The position numbers and the translations under genes were made by a program. A stretch of DNA of 64,000 nucleotides, taken from positions 124,001 to 188,000 of the forward strand of contig NZ_KB892868.1 in assembly GCF_000373965.1 (NCBI RefSeq), read 5' to 3'. Position 1 is the first letter of the stretch; every line of letters starts with the position of its first letter. Under the pieces are notes generated by a model. The model was not told where the DNA came from. It made no database searches and worked only from the letters and a program-made list of their open reading frames with translations. Positions 35,348-43,377 of the stretch are shown piece after piece. Source of the stretch: Uliginosibacterium gangwonense DSM 18521 (lineage in GTDB: Bacteria; Pseudomonadota; Gammaproteobacteria; Burkholderiales; Rhodocyclaceae).

Positions 35348-36565
35348 ATGAAATGGTTCAAATTTGCCGTACTCAACACCTTGCGCAACCGGCGCCGCTC
35401 TGCCACCACCTTGCTCATCGCCGCACTGGGCACCGCCGCCATCCTGCTCGCGGCAGGCTTTGCCGAGTACACCTACCAGGGTCTGGCCGAATCCGCAGCA
35501 CGCGACGCAGGCCATCTAGTCGTCGCACGCAGCGATTACTTCCAGCACGAAGAGGATACGCCATTGCAATATGGCATTGACAACTACCCGGCGCTGCGCA
35601 GCCGTCTGCTCGCAGACCCCGATGTGCGCTACCTTCTGCCGCGCATCCAGTTCTCTGGGCTGGTTTCCAATGGCGACAAATCGGTGATCATGATGGCAAC
35701 CGGCATTGACCCGGATAGCGAGTTCCTGATCAAAGGCCCCTTTCTGAACATGAAGGAAGGCAGCCTGCTCAGCTCTGCCAAATCCGATACGCCACAAATC
35801 CTGGTGGGCGAAGCACTTGCCAAAACACTCAAGGTCCACCCTGGCTCGGGCCTGACCCTGCTGGCCTCCACCACCGATGGAGCACTGAACGCACTTGACG
35901 TACAGGTGCGCGGCACGTTTTCAACCGGCGTACCCGAATATGACAAACGCGCCCTCTACACCGATCTTGAAACCGCACAGAGGATGCTTGTCACCCAAAA
36001 AATCAGCCAGCTTGGCGTATATCTTTCTGACATGAAGCTGGCTGACGACGACCGTGCACGCATCGAAGCCACCGCAGGCAAGGGTTTCACCACCCAGACA
36101 TGGCGCGATCAAGCATTCTTCTACAAATCCGTGCGTGAATTGTATAACCGGATTTTCGGTGCCCTGGGTGGCATCATCGCCATCATCGTGCTGTTTGTGA
36201 TTGCCAACGCCATGAGCATGTCAATCATCGAACGCACCCGTGAGATCGGCACCCTACGCGCCCTGGGCACCCTGCCCCAGCAGCTCACGCGCATCTTTGC
36301 CATGGAAGGTGCGGTGCTGGGTGGTGCGGGCGCCTTGGTTGGGGCCGTACTGGCACTGATCGTCTCAGTCATCCTGCTGTACGCGGGCATCCAGATGCCC
36401 CCACCGCCCGGGCGCTCGGTCGGCTACCCCTTATCCGTGTCGATCAATCCACTCATCTATGCACTTGTCGTTCTTGGCGTAGTCGTGCTGGCAACCCTTT
36501 GCGCCACACTCGTCAGCCGCCGTTCGGCCCGCAAACCCATCGTGGAGGCCTTGAACCATGTTTAA
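35348..36565 (+). CDS. ABC transporter permease, FtsX/LolC/MacB type
   Basis: This 405-residue permease starts at the ATG at 35348 (MKWFKFAVLNTLRNRRR), a typical MacB/LolE N-terminus. There is one transmembrane helix at about 19-40, a large periplasmic MacB-like core domain (about 50-265), and three C-terminal helices (about 275-300, 325-350, 375-398) with the coupling-helix ERTREIGTLRALGTLPQQL. Such permeases convert ATP hydrolysis into periplasmic motion, as in lipoprotein release by LolCDE. It overlaps the LolA-like gene by 8 bases. Confidence 0.92.
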   Translation: MKWFKFAVLNTLRNRRRSATTLLIAALGTAAILLAAGFAEYTYQGLAESAARDAGHLVVARSDYFQHEEDTPLQYGIDNYPALRSRLLADPDVRYLLPRIQFSGLVSNGDKSVIMMATGIDPDSEFLIKGPFLNMKEGSLLSSAKSDTPQILVGEALAKTLKVHPGSGLTLLASTTDGALNALDVQVRGTFSTGVPEYDKRALYTDLETAQRMLVTQKISQLGVYLSDMKLADDDRARIEATAGKGFTTQTWRDQAFFYKSVRELYNRIFGALGGIIAIIVLFVIANAMSMSIIERTREIGTLRALGTLPQQLTRIFAMEGAVLGGAGALVGAVLALIVSVILLYAGIQMPPPPGRSVGYPLSVSINPLIYALVVLGVVVLATLCATLVSRRSARKPIVEALNHV

Positions 36566-37298
36566 GCAATCCTTGATCGCCTTCCTCGCCTGCACAATCC
36601 TCCCGCTCGCCCATGCCGACGAGGGCATCCAGGCACTTTTGAAAAAGGCCGATACCTACCGCCTGAGTGAGACAGCGATGCAGGTGGAAACCCAGATCAT
36701 CGTCAGCAAGAACGGGCATCCTGACAAGGATCGTCACTACCTCGTGCTGGTGCGCGAGAACCGCCAATCCCTGGTATTGATGCGCTCACCCGCCGAAAAA
36801 GGACAGAAGGTGCTGATGCTGGGCGATGACTTCTGGCTGATCATGCCCAACAGCCAGCGCCCGATGCGCATCACCCCGACCCAGAAACTGCTCGGCGACG
36901 CCTCCACCGGAGACATCGCCACGCTCAACTGGGCGGGGGACTATGACGGCAAGATTGTGGGTGAAGAGCCTTGCGAGGAAGGCAGCAAGGCACGCTGCAC
37001 ACACTTGTCATTAACTTCACAGCGCAAGGGCGTAACCTATGCACTGATCGAACTGTGGCTGGCGGTGGGGAGTGCCGAACCCGTGCGCTCCGATTTGTAT
37101 GTGCAGTCAGACAAGCTCGCCAAGCAGGCGCGTTTCGTGCTCGACAAGGTGGATGGGCGGCGGCAGGTCAAGGAGATGATCCTGCTCGACCAGATCGAAA
37201 AGAGCCGTGAAACCACCGTGCGTTACCTTGCGCGCACACCCAAGCGTGCGCCGGATGAGTGGTACAACCCGATGTTCCTGACCCGGGCGGAGATCTGA
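36558..37298 (+). CDS. LolA-like outer-membrane lipoprotein-sorting protein
   Basis: This 246-residue periplasmic protein has a signal peptide (MFKQSLIAFLACTILPLAHA) and the half-barrel pattern of the LolA-like family PF17131: ETQIIVSKNG, KGQKVLMLGDDFWLIMPNSQRPMRIT, DYDGKIVGEE and a C-terminal WYNPMFLTRAEI. Members carry lipid-like cargo across the periplasm. It overlaps the permease gene and precedes the barrel gene by 2 bases, a strong sign that the carrier, pump and barrel work together. The cargo is not known. Confidence 0.9.
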   Translation: MFKQSLIAFLACTILPLAHADEGIQALLKKADTYRLSETAMQVETQIIVSKNGHPDKDRHYLVLVRENRQSLVLMRSPAEKGQKVLMLGDDFWLIMPNSQRPMRITPTQKLLGDASTGDIATLNWAGDYDGKIVGEEPCEEGSKARCTHLSLTSQRKGVTYALIELWLAVGSAEPVRSDLYVQSDKLAKQARFVLDKVDGRRQVKEMILLDQIEKSRETTVRYLARTPKRAPDEWYNPMFLTRAEI

Positions 37299-37300
37299 GC

Positions 37301-38494
37301 ATGCGCCCTCGTGCCCGGGTTCTGTTAATGCCCATTGCATTGCTTCTCGCTACTCCACCAGTCTGGGCAGAGAATTTTGACTGGTCAGGCAGCCTGCGCA
37401 TGCTGTCGGAATCCGATAACTCGAACCGGAATGGTCTGCTCGCCCCAGCACGGGAACGCATGCAGGCGGGCAAAGACAGCCTGCGCGAAGAGTTCTCCCT
37501 CAAGGGCCGCGCAGGCCCGGTGCAAGCCCAGGCCACACTCACCCAGACCCAAAGCCGCCCTGGCGGCAGTAACACGCAAAGCCTGTTCAATGAGCTGTAT
37601 TGGTCCGGGCAGGCGCAGGACTGGCATTTCACGCTGGGCAAGAAGATCGTCAGTTGGGATGTCGGCCAGGGTTTTCGCCCCCTAGATGTGATCCAGCAGG
37701 AAAACCGGCGGGTACTCTATGGCGCGACCCTTGAAGGCGTGAGAGTCGCGATGGCCGAACGCTACACAGGTGAGTCGGCATGGTCCATGGTATTGGCGAA
37801 TCCATTCAAAGATCAGCAGGCAAGCGCTCAGAACGAAGCGGCTGCAGCGGTCCGTTACTATTTGCGTCAAGGCAGTTCCGATTGGCATGTCGTCACACGC
37901 TGGGGCCGCCAAACGGGCGCAGAGGCGGGCATGGCGTGGGCAATGGTGATAAATGATTCTATCGAGGTTCATGCGTCGGCGCTGCGCGCAGAGAAGCTCA
38001 TGCATTTTCAAGAAAACGGGATGGGCTATGCCCAAACAGTTGGACAAGGGGGATGGCAAAGCCTGTTAGGGGGCAGTTGGACGGGAGACAATCAGTTGGG
38101 GGTTCTGGCCGAGTATTGGCACGACAACCGCGCGCCCAGTGCAGCAGACTGGCGGCGTTGGCGCGAACGCATTCAGTCTGTGCCTGAGTGGCTGGGGCAT
38201 TCGGCCCAAAGTGGGATGGTGGCCAATCTGGCTGCGCCGACGACCAGTACCAATCTGCAGCAAGATAATCTGCTGCTACGGGTATCATGGACCGACGCGC
38301 GCTGGAGCCCGGCGCTTGATGTGTTGTATACACCGCGCGATCATGGCCGCATCACAACTTTGTCGCTGAACTGGCAAGGCGATGTTTGGAGCGTTGAGGG
38401 CGGCTGGCGCCAATTTGATGGCCCCCGTGAAGCCATTGCACGCAATTTGCCGAATCGCTCTTTATTGTATGCTTGGGTTAAGTATCCATTTTAG
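37301..38494 (+). CDS. outer-membrane beta-barrel protein of the ABC/LolA-like cluster
   Basis: This 397-residue protein starts at the ATG at 37301, with a signal peptide (MRPRARVLLMPIALLLATPPVWA). The body consists of alternating amphipathic strands (FDWSGSLRML, FNELYWSG, WHFTLGKKIVSWDVGQGFRPLD) and ends in ...AWVKYPF, with the terminal phenylalanine used by the BAM machinery. It resembles barrels encoded next to LolA-like carriers (DUF1302-type in spirit), but no named family is assigned with confidence. Adjacent to the carrier, it is the likely outer-membrane end of the route. Confidence 0.82.
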   Translation: MRPRARVLLMPIALLLATPPVWAENFDWSGSLRMLSESDNSNRNGLLAPARERMQAGKDSLREEFSLKGRAGPVQAQATLTQTQSRPGGSNTQSLFNELYWSGQAQDWHFTLGKKIVSWDVGQGFRPLDVIQQENRRVLYGATLEGVRVAMAERYTGESAWSMVLANPFKDQQASAQNEAAAAVRYYLRQGSSDWHVVTRWGRQTGAEAGMAWAMVINDSIEVHASALRAEKLMHFQENGMGYAQTVGQGGWQSLLGGSWTGDNQLGVLAEYWHDNRAPSAADWRRWRERIQSVPEWLGHSAQSGMVANLAAPTTSTNLQQDNLLLRVSWTDARWSPALDVLYTPRDHGRITTLSLNWQGDVWSVEGGWRQFDGPREAIARNLPNRSLLYAWVKYPF

Positions 38495-38496
38495 GT

Positions 38497-38524
38497 TTTA
38501 CCTGTCGCCCTACCGCCAGGTAAA
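38497..38524. promoter_or_regulatory. inverted repeat between barrel and sensor genes
   Basis: A perfect 8-bp dyad TTTACCTG-N12-CAGGTAAA lies between the barrel stop and the kinase start. No T-tract follows, so it looks more like a protein-binding site or an mRNA stem that separates transport genes from the two-component genes. Confidence 0.4.
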
Positions 38525-38547
38525 TGATAGAAGCTATCTAAGACTCG

Positions 38548-39633
38548 ATGAACAGAACCACAATCATGGGCGACCAACACAGTGAGTCACTTTATCAGTT
38601 CAGCTGGCATCGCTTTGTACGCAATCTTCCATCGCTGATACTTTTCAACCTGTTGATCGGCTTGACCTATAGTGCAGTAACAATGAACTGGGCCCATCTT
38701 GGGGTCGTCCTGGTGACCAGCCAGAGTATCGGTTTATCGATTTATCTGTGCATCTCTACATTGCATCGTCTTTTCCTGCGTTGGCATCTCCAGGCGCCAC
38801 TCGGGTATGCACTCTCGGTACTCTTGGGAATCCCTGCCGGATTTGCTTTGGGCAGCATCGTACCCTGTGTATGGATCGGGGTGAAATACTACATTCCGAC
38901 CCTGGATCACCTCTGGAATAGTTTGACTTTTTCATTGTTGGGCGGGTGTTTCGGCGTTTTCTATTTTGCGGGTAAAGCACGGTATCTGGAGGCGCGGCAA
39001 CGTGCCGAACAGGCCTCCCGTGCCGCGGTCGAGGCCCAGCTACGCGGTCTGCAGGCCCAGGTGGAACCCCACTTCCTGTTCAATACCCTGGCCACGCTGG
39101 ACGCCCTGATCGCCATCGACCCCAAACATGCCCGCGAACTGCTCGGTCACCTCAACCGCTATCTGCGCAGCGCCCTGATCCACTCACGCAATACGCATAC
39201 CACCTTGGGGGAGGAATGCGAGTTGCTGCGGGCCTACCTGCAGATCATGGAAACCCGCATCCCCAATCGCCTGCGTACCCATATTGAATGCCCGGCCGAT
39301 TGCGTTGAGCTGCCGCTGGCCCCCATGCTGCTGCAACCACTGGTGGAAAACGCGATCAAGCATGGCATCGAACCTGCTCCGCAAGGTGGAGAAATCCGTA
39401 TCCACGTCCAGCGTCAGGACGATCTACTGATCGTCGAAGTCAGCGACACCGGCATAGGGCTGGCCCAATCCGGTAGCACGCAGGGCACCGGAACGGGCCT
39501 TGCCAATATCCGCGAACGTCTGCTTGCACTGTATGGTAAAAAGGCGCAACTCACACTCGCCCCCCTCTCGCCACACGGCACCCTGGCCCGCATAGCAATA
39601 CCGATGACATGTTTGCAGGAGCAATCTGCATGA
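38548..39633 (+). CDS. LytS/AlgZ-type sensor histidine kinase
   Basis: This 361-residue protein has four predicted transmembrane helices in the first ~145 residues, then the His_kinase domain with the phospho-His motif QVEPHFLFNTLATLDAL, a coiled linker (REQARRAEQ-like) and the ATPase with LVENAIKHGI, DTGIGL and GTGLANIRERL. This is the LytS/AlgZ class that pairs with LytTR regulators. No ligand-binding domain is visible apart from the membrane part, so it likely senses the envelope itself. ATG 38548 is used; ATG 38566 is an alternative. It overlaps the next gene by 4 bases. Confidence 0.92.
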   Translation: MNRTTIMGDQHSESLYQFSWHRFVRNLPSLILFNLLIGLTYSAVTMNWAHLGVVLVTSQSIGLSIYLCISTLHRLFLRWHLQAPLGYALSVLLGIPAGFALGSIVPCVWIGVKYYIPTLDHLWNSLTFSLLGGCFGVFYFAGKARYLEARQRAEQASRAAVEAQLRGLQAQVEPHFLFNTLATLDALIAIDPKHARELLGHLNRYLRSALIHSRNTHTTLGEECELLRAYLQIMETRIPNRLRTHIECPADCVELPLAPMLLQPLVENAIKHGIEPAPQGGEIRIHVQRQDDLLIVEVSDTGIGLAQSGSTQGTGTGLANIRERLLALYGKKAQLTLAPLSPHGTLARIAIPMTCLQEQSA

Positions 39634-40400
39634 CGCCTATCCGCTACCTGATTGCCGAGGACGAACCCCTGCTTGCACGAGCCTTGGCTGCCCACCTACA
39701 GGAGCAATGGTGTGAAGCCGAATGCATCGGCTTTGCCGCCCACGGCGACGAGGCGCTCGCCATGGTGGACGCCCATCACCCGGATGTCATTTTCCTGGAT
39801 GTGCGCATGCCGGTGCGCGATGGCCTGCAAACTGCCCAGGTGCTGTGCGAATACACCCAGCCACCGCTGATCGTCTTCGTAACGGCATATGACGAATACG
39901 CGCTGGCCGCCTTTGAAGCTGCAGCCGTGGATTACCTGCTCAAGCCTGTGGAGCCGGAGCGACTGGCGCGTTGCATCGCCCGCCTGCGCGAACGCCTCAC
40001 CGAACCAGAGTCCAGCTCGCTTGACCAGCTTGCCCTGCACCTGCAAGGCTTGCTGGGGCAAAGCTCCGCCACGGAGCGCCTGCGCATCATCCGTGCTGGT
40101 GTGGGTAATTCGGTCAAGATGATTCCCGTCGAACAGGTGATCTACTTTGAGGCCAGCGACAAGTATGTCAACGTCGTAACCCCCCAAACAGAGGCACTGA
40201 TCCGGATACCGCTCAGGGAATTATTGACCGGGCTGGACCCACAGCAGTTCTGGCAGGTGCATCGTGGCACCATCGTCAATGCCGCTTGCATCACCAGCGC
40301 AGAACGCGATGAGAACGGACGGATTCACCTGAGCCTGCAAGGCCGCTCAGAAAAACTCCCGGTCAGCCGCCAGTTCGCCCACCTGTTCCGGCAAATGTAA
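39630..40400 (+). CDS. LytTR-family response regulator
   Basis: This 256-residue regulator starts at the ATG at 39630 (AGGAG upstream, ATGA overlap with the kinase). The receiver (about 1-120) has the acidic pair EDE, phospho-Asp in VIFLDVRMPVRDG and the KPVEPERL lysine. The C-terminal LytTR DNA-binding domain (about 155-255) carries MIPVEQVIYFEASDKYV and FWQVHRGTIVN. The likely targets include the upstream transport operon. Its stop codon overlaps the left arm of a 103-bp inverted-repeat element. Confidence 0.95.
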   Translation: MTPIRYLIAEDEPLLARALAAHLQEQWCEAECIGFAAHGDEALAMVDAHHPDVIFLDVRMPVRDGLQTAQVLCEYTQPPLIVFVTAYDEYALAAFEAAAVDYLLKPVEPERLARCIARLRERLTEPESSSLDQLALHLQGLLGQSSATERLRIIRAGVGNSVKMIPVEQVIYFEASDKYVNVVTPQTEALIRIPLRELLTGLDPQQFWQVHRGTIVNAACITSAERDENGRIHLSLQGRSEKLPVSRQFAHLFRQM

Positions 40401-40502
40401 TTCCGTTTCTAAACCAATTCGATCACGAAGATAAACCGCAGACAGTGATCAACCCACGGCAAGGCGAAGTCGACAAAGAGTGGATTGGTTTAGAAATGGA
40501 AT
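40400..40502. repeat. 103-bp element with 19-bp terminal inverted repeats
   Basis: The ends (40400-40418 and 40484-40502) are 19-bp inverted repeats of ATTCCGTTTCTAAACCAAT, differing by a single base that would be a G-U wobble in RNA. The 65-bp core is not palindromic. It lies between the LytTR stop and the yebC terminator. It could be a MITE-like remnant, a REP-like element, or a long RNA hairpin. No target duplication is evident. Confidence 0.6.
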
Positions 40503-40530
40503 AAAAAAAGCAGGCCAAACATCGGCCTGC
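40503..40530 (-). terminator. yebC terminator
   Basis: On the minus strand GCAGGCC-N7-GGCCTGC is followed by seven T residues, 27 bp after the yebC stop. This is a strong intrinsic terminator. It abuts the inverted-repeat element at 40400-40502. Confidence 0.9.
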
Positions 40531-40556
40531 CTTCCAGTCGCAGCAGAAACAGGCGA

Positions 40557-41282
40557 TTACTCGTCGATTTCTGCCGAGGTATAGACTTCCTGCACGTCGT
40601 CCAGGTTATCAAGCGCATCGAGCAGCTTTTGCATGCGCACACCCTCTTCGCCTGCCAGTACGGTTTCGTTCTGCGGCTTCATGGTGACTTCGCCGAACTC
40701 GGCGGTAAAACCGGCCTTCTCCAGCGTTTCCTTGACAGTGGTGAATTCCCACGGCCCGGTGATCACTTCGATGGAACCGTCATCGTTGCTCACCACGTCT
40801 TCCGCTCCGGCTTCCAGGGCGGCCTCCATCAGCGCGTCTTCCGACGTGCCGGGGGCAAACACCAGGGTGCCACAGTGCTTGAACTGGAAGGCCACACAGC
40901 CATCAGTGCCCATGTTGCCGCCATACTTGGAGAAAGCATGACGCACGTCGGCCACAGTACGGGTCTTGTTGTCGGTCAGGCAGTCCACCATCACGGCGGC
41001 ACCCCCGATACCATAACCTTCGTAGCGGATTTCTTCGTACACCACGCCTTCAAGCTGGCCAGTACCGCGCTTGATGGCGTTTTCGATATTGTCCTTGGGC
41101 ATAGATTCGGCCTTGGCCTTATCCACCGCCAGACGCAGACGTGGGTTGGAGTTCAGGTCACCACCGCCGAGCTTGGCGGCAACGGTGACTTCCTTGATCA
41201 GCTTGGTAAAAACCTTGCCCCGCTTGGCGTCCTGACGCCCTTTACGGTGCTGGATATTGGCCCATTTGGAATGACCGGCCAT
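40557..41282 (-). CDS. yebC: YebC/PmpR-family transcriptional regulator / translation factor
   Basis: This 241-residue protein begins [23 protein letters not shown], the diagnostic YebC N-terminus, and contains the ANIEYEGYG-like segment ([27 protein letters not shown]). YebC proteins were described as DNA-binding regulators and more recently shown to relieve ribosome stalling at proline stretches. It usually neighbours ruvC in proteobacteria; here it stands alone, divergent from the Cys-rich secreted protein gene. Confidence 0.96.
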   Translation of the reverse strand: MAGHSKWANIQHRKGRQDAKRGKVFTKLIKEVTVAAKLGGGDLNSNPRLRLAVDKAKAESMPKDNIENAIKRGTGQLEGVVYEEIRYEGYGIGGAAVMVDCLTDNKTRTVADVRHAFSKYGGNMGTDGCVAFQFKHCGTLVFAPGTSEDALMEAALEAGAEDVVSNDDGSIEVITGPWEFTTVKETLEKAGFTAEFGEVTMKPQNETVLAGEEGVRMQKLLDALDNLDDVQEVYTSAEIDE

Positions 41283-41410
41283 AATGACCTCTGCGAAGTG
41301 TCTGAATGATAAAGTGCGAGATTATACAACCGCCGATCCGCCCGCTACTCGCCCGGCTCGGAATTTCGGCTAGATTGGTAGTTTACGTGAAACTATTCCG
41401 GGAATTCGCC

Positions 41411-42052
41411 ATGTTACGCTGGATCGCCTCCCTGTTTGCCGTGCTGGCCCTGTCCGGCTTTGCCCATGCGGCCGAGTCCGGCACCACCTTCAGTTACGAT
41501 GGCTGCGTGGATGCAGCCCGAAAACCCGTGCCCGCCCAGGCAGACCCCGAATTGGGGCGCTTTGCTGAAGCCGCGCTGGAAGACGACAACAAACTCGTTA
41601 TTTACTACAACCCGAAAGCTCTGCCGCAATTGCTGCCAGAAACCAGGCTCTTCCTCTTCGCCCAGGAATGCGCCCGCTTTGCCCTCAAGCAACCACTGGG
41701 CGCCGAACGCACGCCCGAGCAGGTCCAGGCTGCCGACTGTTGGGCGCTGGATACCCTGAGCCGCTCGCGCGTGTTGAGCAAGCAGAACAGCATCAATGCA
41801 GTCATGCTGGATTTGCCTATCGATTCCGACGCCTGGGCACAGATTGGCAGCCCGGCCCGTACCCTCAACCTGGAAGCCTGCCCACAAAGCAGGGGCCGGG
41901 GCAACGTCACGCTGCCAGGGGAAAACGCGCCGCACTCGGATAAATGGGATGCCTGCATCCAGTCCTGCGGCGCCAAACTGTATAGCTGTGGCCGTGGTGC
42001 CAGTTGCCAGAGCAGTTACAATGCCTGCAGCGCGAGTTGCGACAAAAAATAG
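41411..42052 (+). CDS. Cys-rich secreted protein of unknown function
   Basis: This 213-residue protein starts at the ATG at 41411 and has a signal peptide (MLRWIASLFAVLALSGFAHA). The central part is unremarkable alpha/beta sequence with isolated cysteines. The last ~30 residues carry paired cysteines in a repeated CxxxC pattern (CIQSC, SCGRGASC, CSASC), which suggests a disulfide-knotted tail, presumably made by DsbA. The family is not recognised. It precedes a small ORF and then the AAA+/radical-SAM operon but is separated from it by about 250 bp, so linkage is uncertain. Confidence 0.8.
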   Translation: MLRWIASLFAVLALSGFAHAAESGTTFSYDGCVDAARKPVPAQADPELGRFAEAALEDDNKLVIYYNPKALPQLLPETRLFLFAQECARFALKQPLGAERTPEQVQAADCWALDTLSRSRVLSKQNSINAVMLDLPIDSDAWAQIGSPARTLNLEACPQSRGRGNVTLPGENAPHSDKWDACIQSCGAKLYSCGRGASCQSSYNACSASCDKK

Positions 42053-42064
42053 GAAACTTTCTGC

Positions 42065-42229
42065 ATGGCGGATAATTGCCCTCACCCCGCTTGGCTAGAT
42101 CGCCTGCGTCACATGTGGCAGGCATTCCGCGCGTGGCGCCAGCGCAACACGGCCACCCACGCGCAGGCCGACGCCGGGGCCTGCTGCGCCAAGCCACCTC
42201 CTGGTGCGGGCAAAGGCCCACAGGCCTGA
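42065..42229 (+). CDS. possible 54-residue small protein
   Basis: An ORF of 54 codons begins MADNCPHPAWLDRLRHMWQAF, with AGGA about 10 bases upstream. The first half could form a basic amphipathic helix (WLDRLRHMWQAFRAWRQRN); the tail has a CC pair and is proline-rich. It lies 12 bp after the Cys-rich secreted protein gene. No family is recognised and it may not be translated. Confidence 0.4.
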   Translation: MADNCPHPAWLDRLRHMWQAFRAWRQRNTATHAQADAGACCAKPPPGAGKGPQA

Positions 42230-42306
42230 CCTGGGGTCGCACACAGGAAGCCATTCCGCGCTAGGATATGTGCTGATTTCATCAGGATAGCCAGGTCGGC
42301 CCCGCT

Positions 42307-43377
42307 ATGAGCAGCCCCATCACTACCGGCATCACCGTTGCACCAGGCGTCGTCCTGGTCGCAGCGGGCATCCGTGCAGCCCAGACCATTGCCAATGGAT
42401 ATGCGCAGGCGGCGGCGCTGCGTGCAAGCCATCAGGATGCGCAACAGAACCGGGCCACTACCCAGGGCAATGCCGCCAGCACCGGGCAGGCAGCACTGGA
42501 AGCCTCCCTGCAGGCCGCCGAGGCACGCCTGGAACGCTTAGGCAACTTGGCCGAGCAACTGGGCCGTGGCGACAGCCTCGCCAAAACCCGCCCACAACGC
42601 CCGGCAGAACAAGACCCAGCGATGCTCGCCGCCTATATCCGTGGCCTGGAAGGCTTGGCAGATGATCTGCAGCGCATCCTGCTCACCGATGCGGCCTGCC
42701 GCAGCGAGCAGGAAACTGCCGCGCTGGATGCCTTGGCCGAATACCTGGATCAGCCGATCTCTCTCCAAGCCCTGCCCTCGGCCCGCCTGTTGCTGCGCAT
42801 CGCCCATCTGGGCGAGATCCCGACCGACATCGCCACATTGGCCAAAACCCTGGACGCCACACCACCGGGTGAGCGTGCCGATCTGTTGGCAACCGAACTG
42901 CGCCTGCGCATCGCACAGCATCTGGAAGCCGTACAGAAGCGCGAATATGACGAAGCCGCTGCCATCGTCATCGAGCAATCGCTCAAGGATCTGGGCTATG
43001 AGGTGGAAGAGGTTGCCCACACCTTGTACGTGGAAGGTGGCATGGTGCACTTCCAGCGCCCGGGCTGGGGCAATTACATGGTGCGGATGCGCCTGGATTT
43101 CAAACGCCACAGCGCCAACTTCAACGTGATCCGCGCCGTGGACGAAGGCGATAATGAACGCAGCGTGCGCGACCATCTGGCCGAAGACCGCTGGTGCAGC
43201 GAATTCCCAGCCCTGATGCAGGCGCTGGAAGCCAAGGGAGTGCTCCTGAACGTCACCCGCCGGGTGGAACCGGGCGACCTGCCGGTACAGTTGGTCGAGC
43301 GTAGCAAGTTGCCGCATTTTGCGGGCGATGAAGAACAGACACCCGCCCAGGCGCTGCGGGCGCGGGAGATGAAATGA
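42307..43377 (+). CDS. unknown coiled-coil protein, first gene of AAA+/radical-SAM/kinase operon
   Basis: This 356-residue protein has an N-terminal small-residue-rich, weakly hydrophobic stretch (about 8-35), a coiled coil (about 60-95), a helical middle domain (about 100-225) with a second coil, and a C-terminal alpha/beta part from GYEVEEVAHTLYVEGG (about 235-345) that looks like a compact domain. I do not recognise the family. Its stop overlaps the AAA+ start as ATGA, so the two are translationally coupled; it is a good candidate for adaptor or substrate of the unfoldase. Confidence 0.75.
   Translation: MSSPITTGITVAPGVVLVAAGIRAAQTIANGYAQAAALRASHQDAQQNRATTQGNAASTGQAALEASLQAAEARLERLGNLAEQLGRGDSLAKTRPQRPAEQDPAMLAAYIRGLEGLADDLQRILLTDAACRSEQETAALDALAEYLDQPISLQALPSARLLLRIAHLGEIPTDIATLAKTLDATPPGERADLLATELRLRIAQHLEAVQKREYDEAAAIVIEQSLKDLGYEVEEVAHTLYVEGGMVHFQRPGWGNYMVRMRLDFKRHSANFNVIRAVDEGDNERSVRDHLAEDRWCSEFPALMQALEAKGVLLNVTRRVEPGDLPVQLVERSKLPHFAGDEEQTPAQALRAREMK

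Noticed and set aside
41306-42052. Earlier start at 41306 for the Cys-rich secreted protein
   Set aside because: The ATG at 41411 opens a clean signal peptide; the upstream part would place a long basic extension before it, inside the divergent promoter region with yebC.
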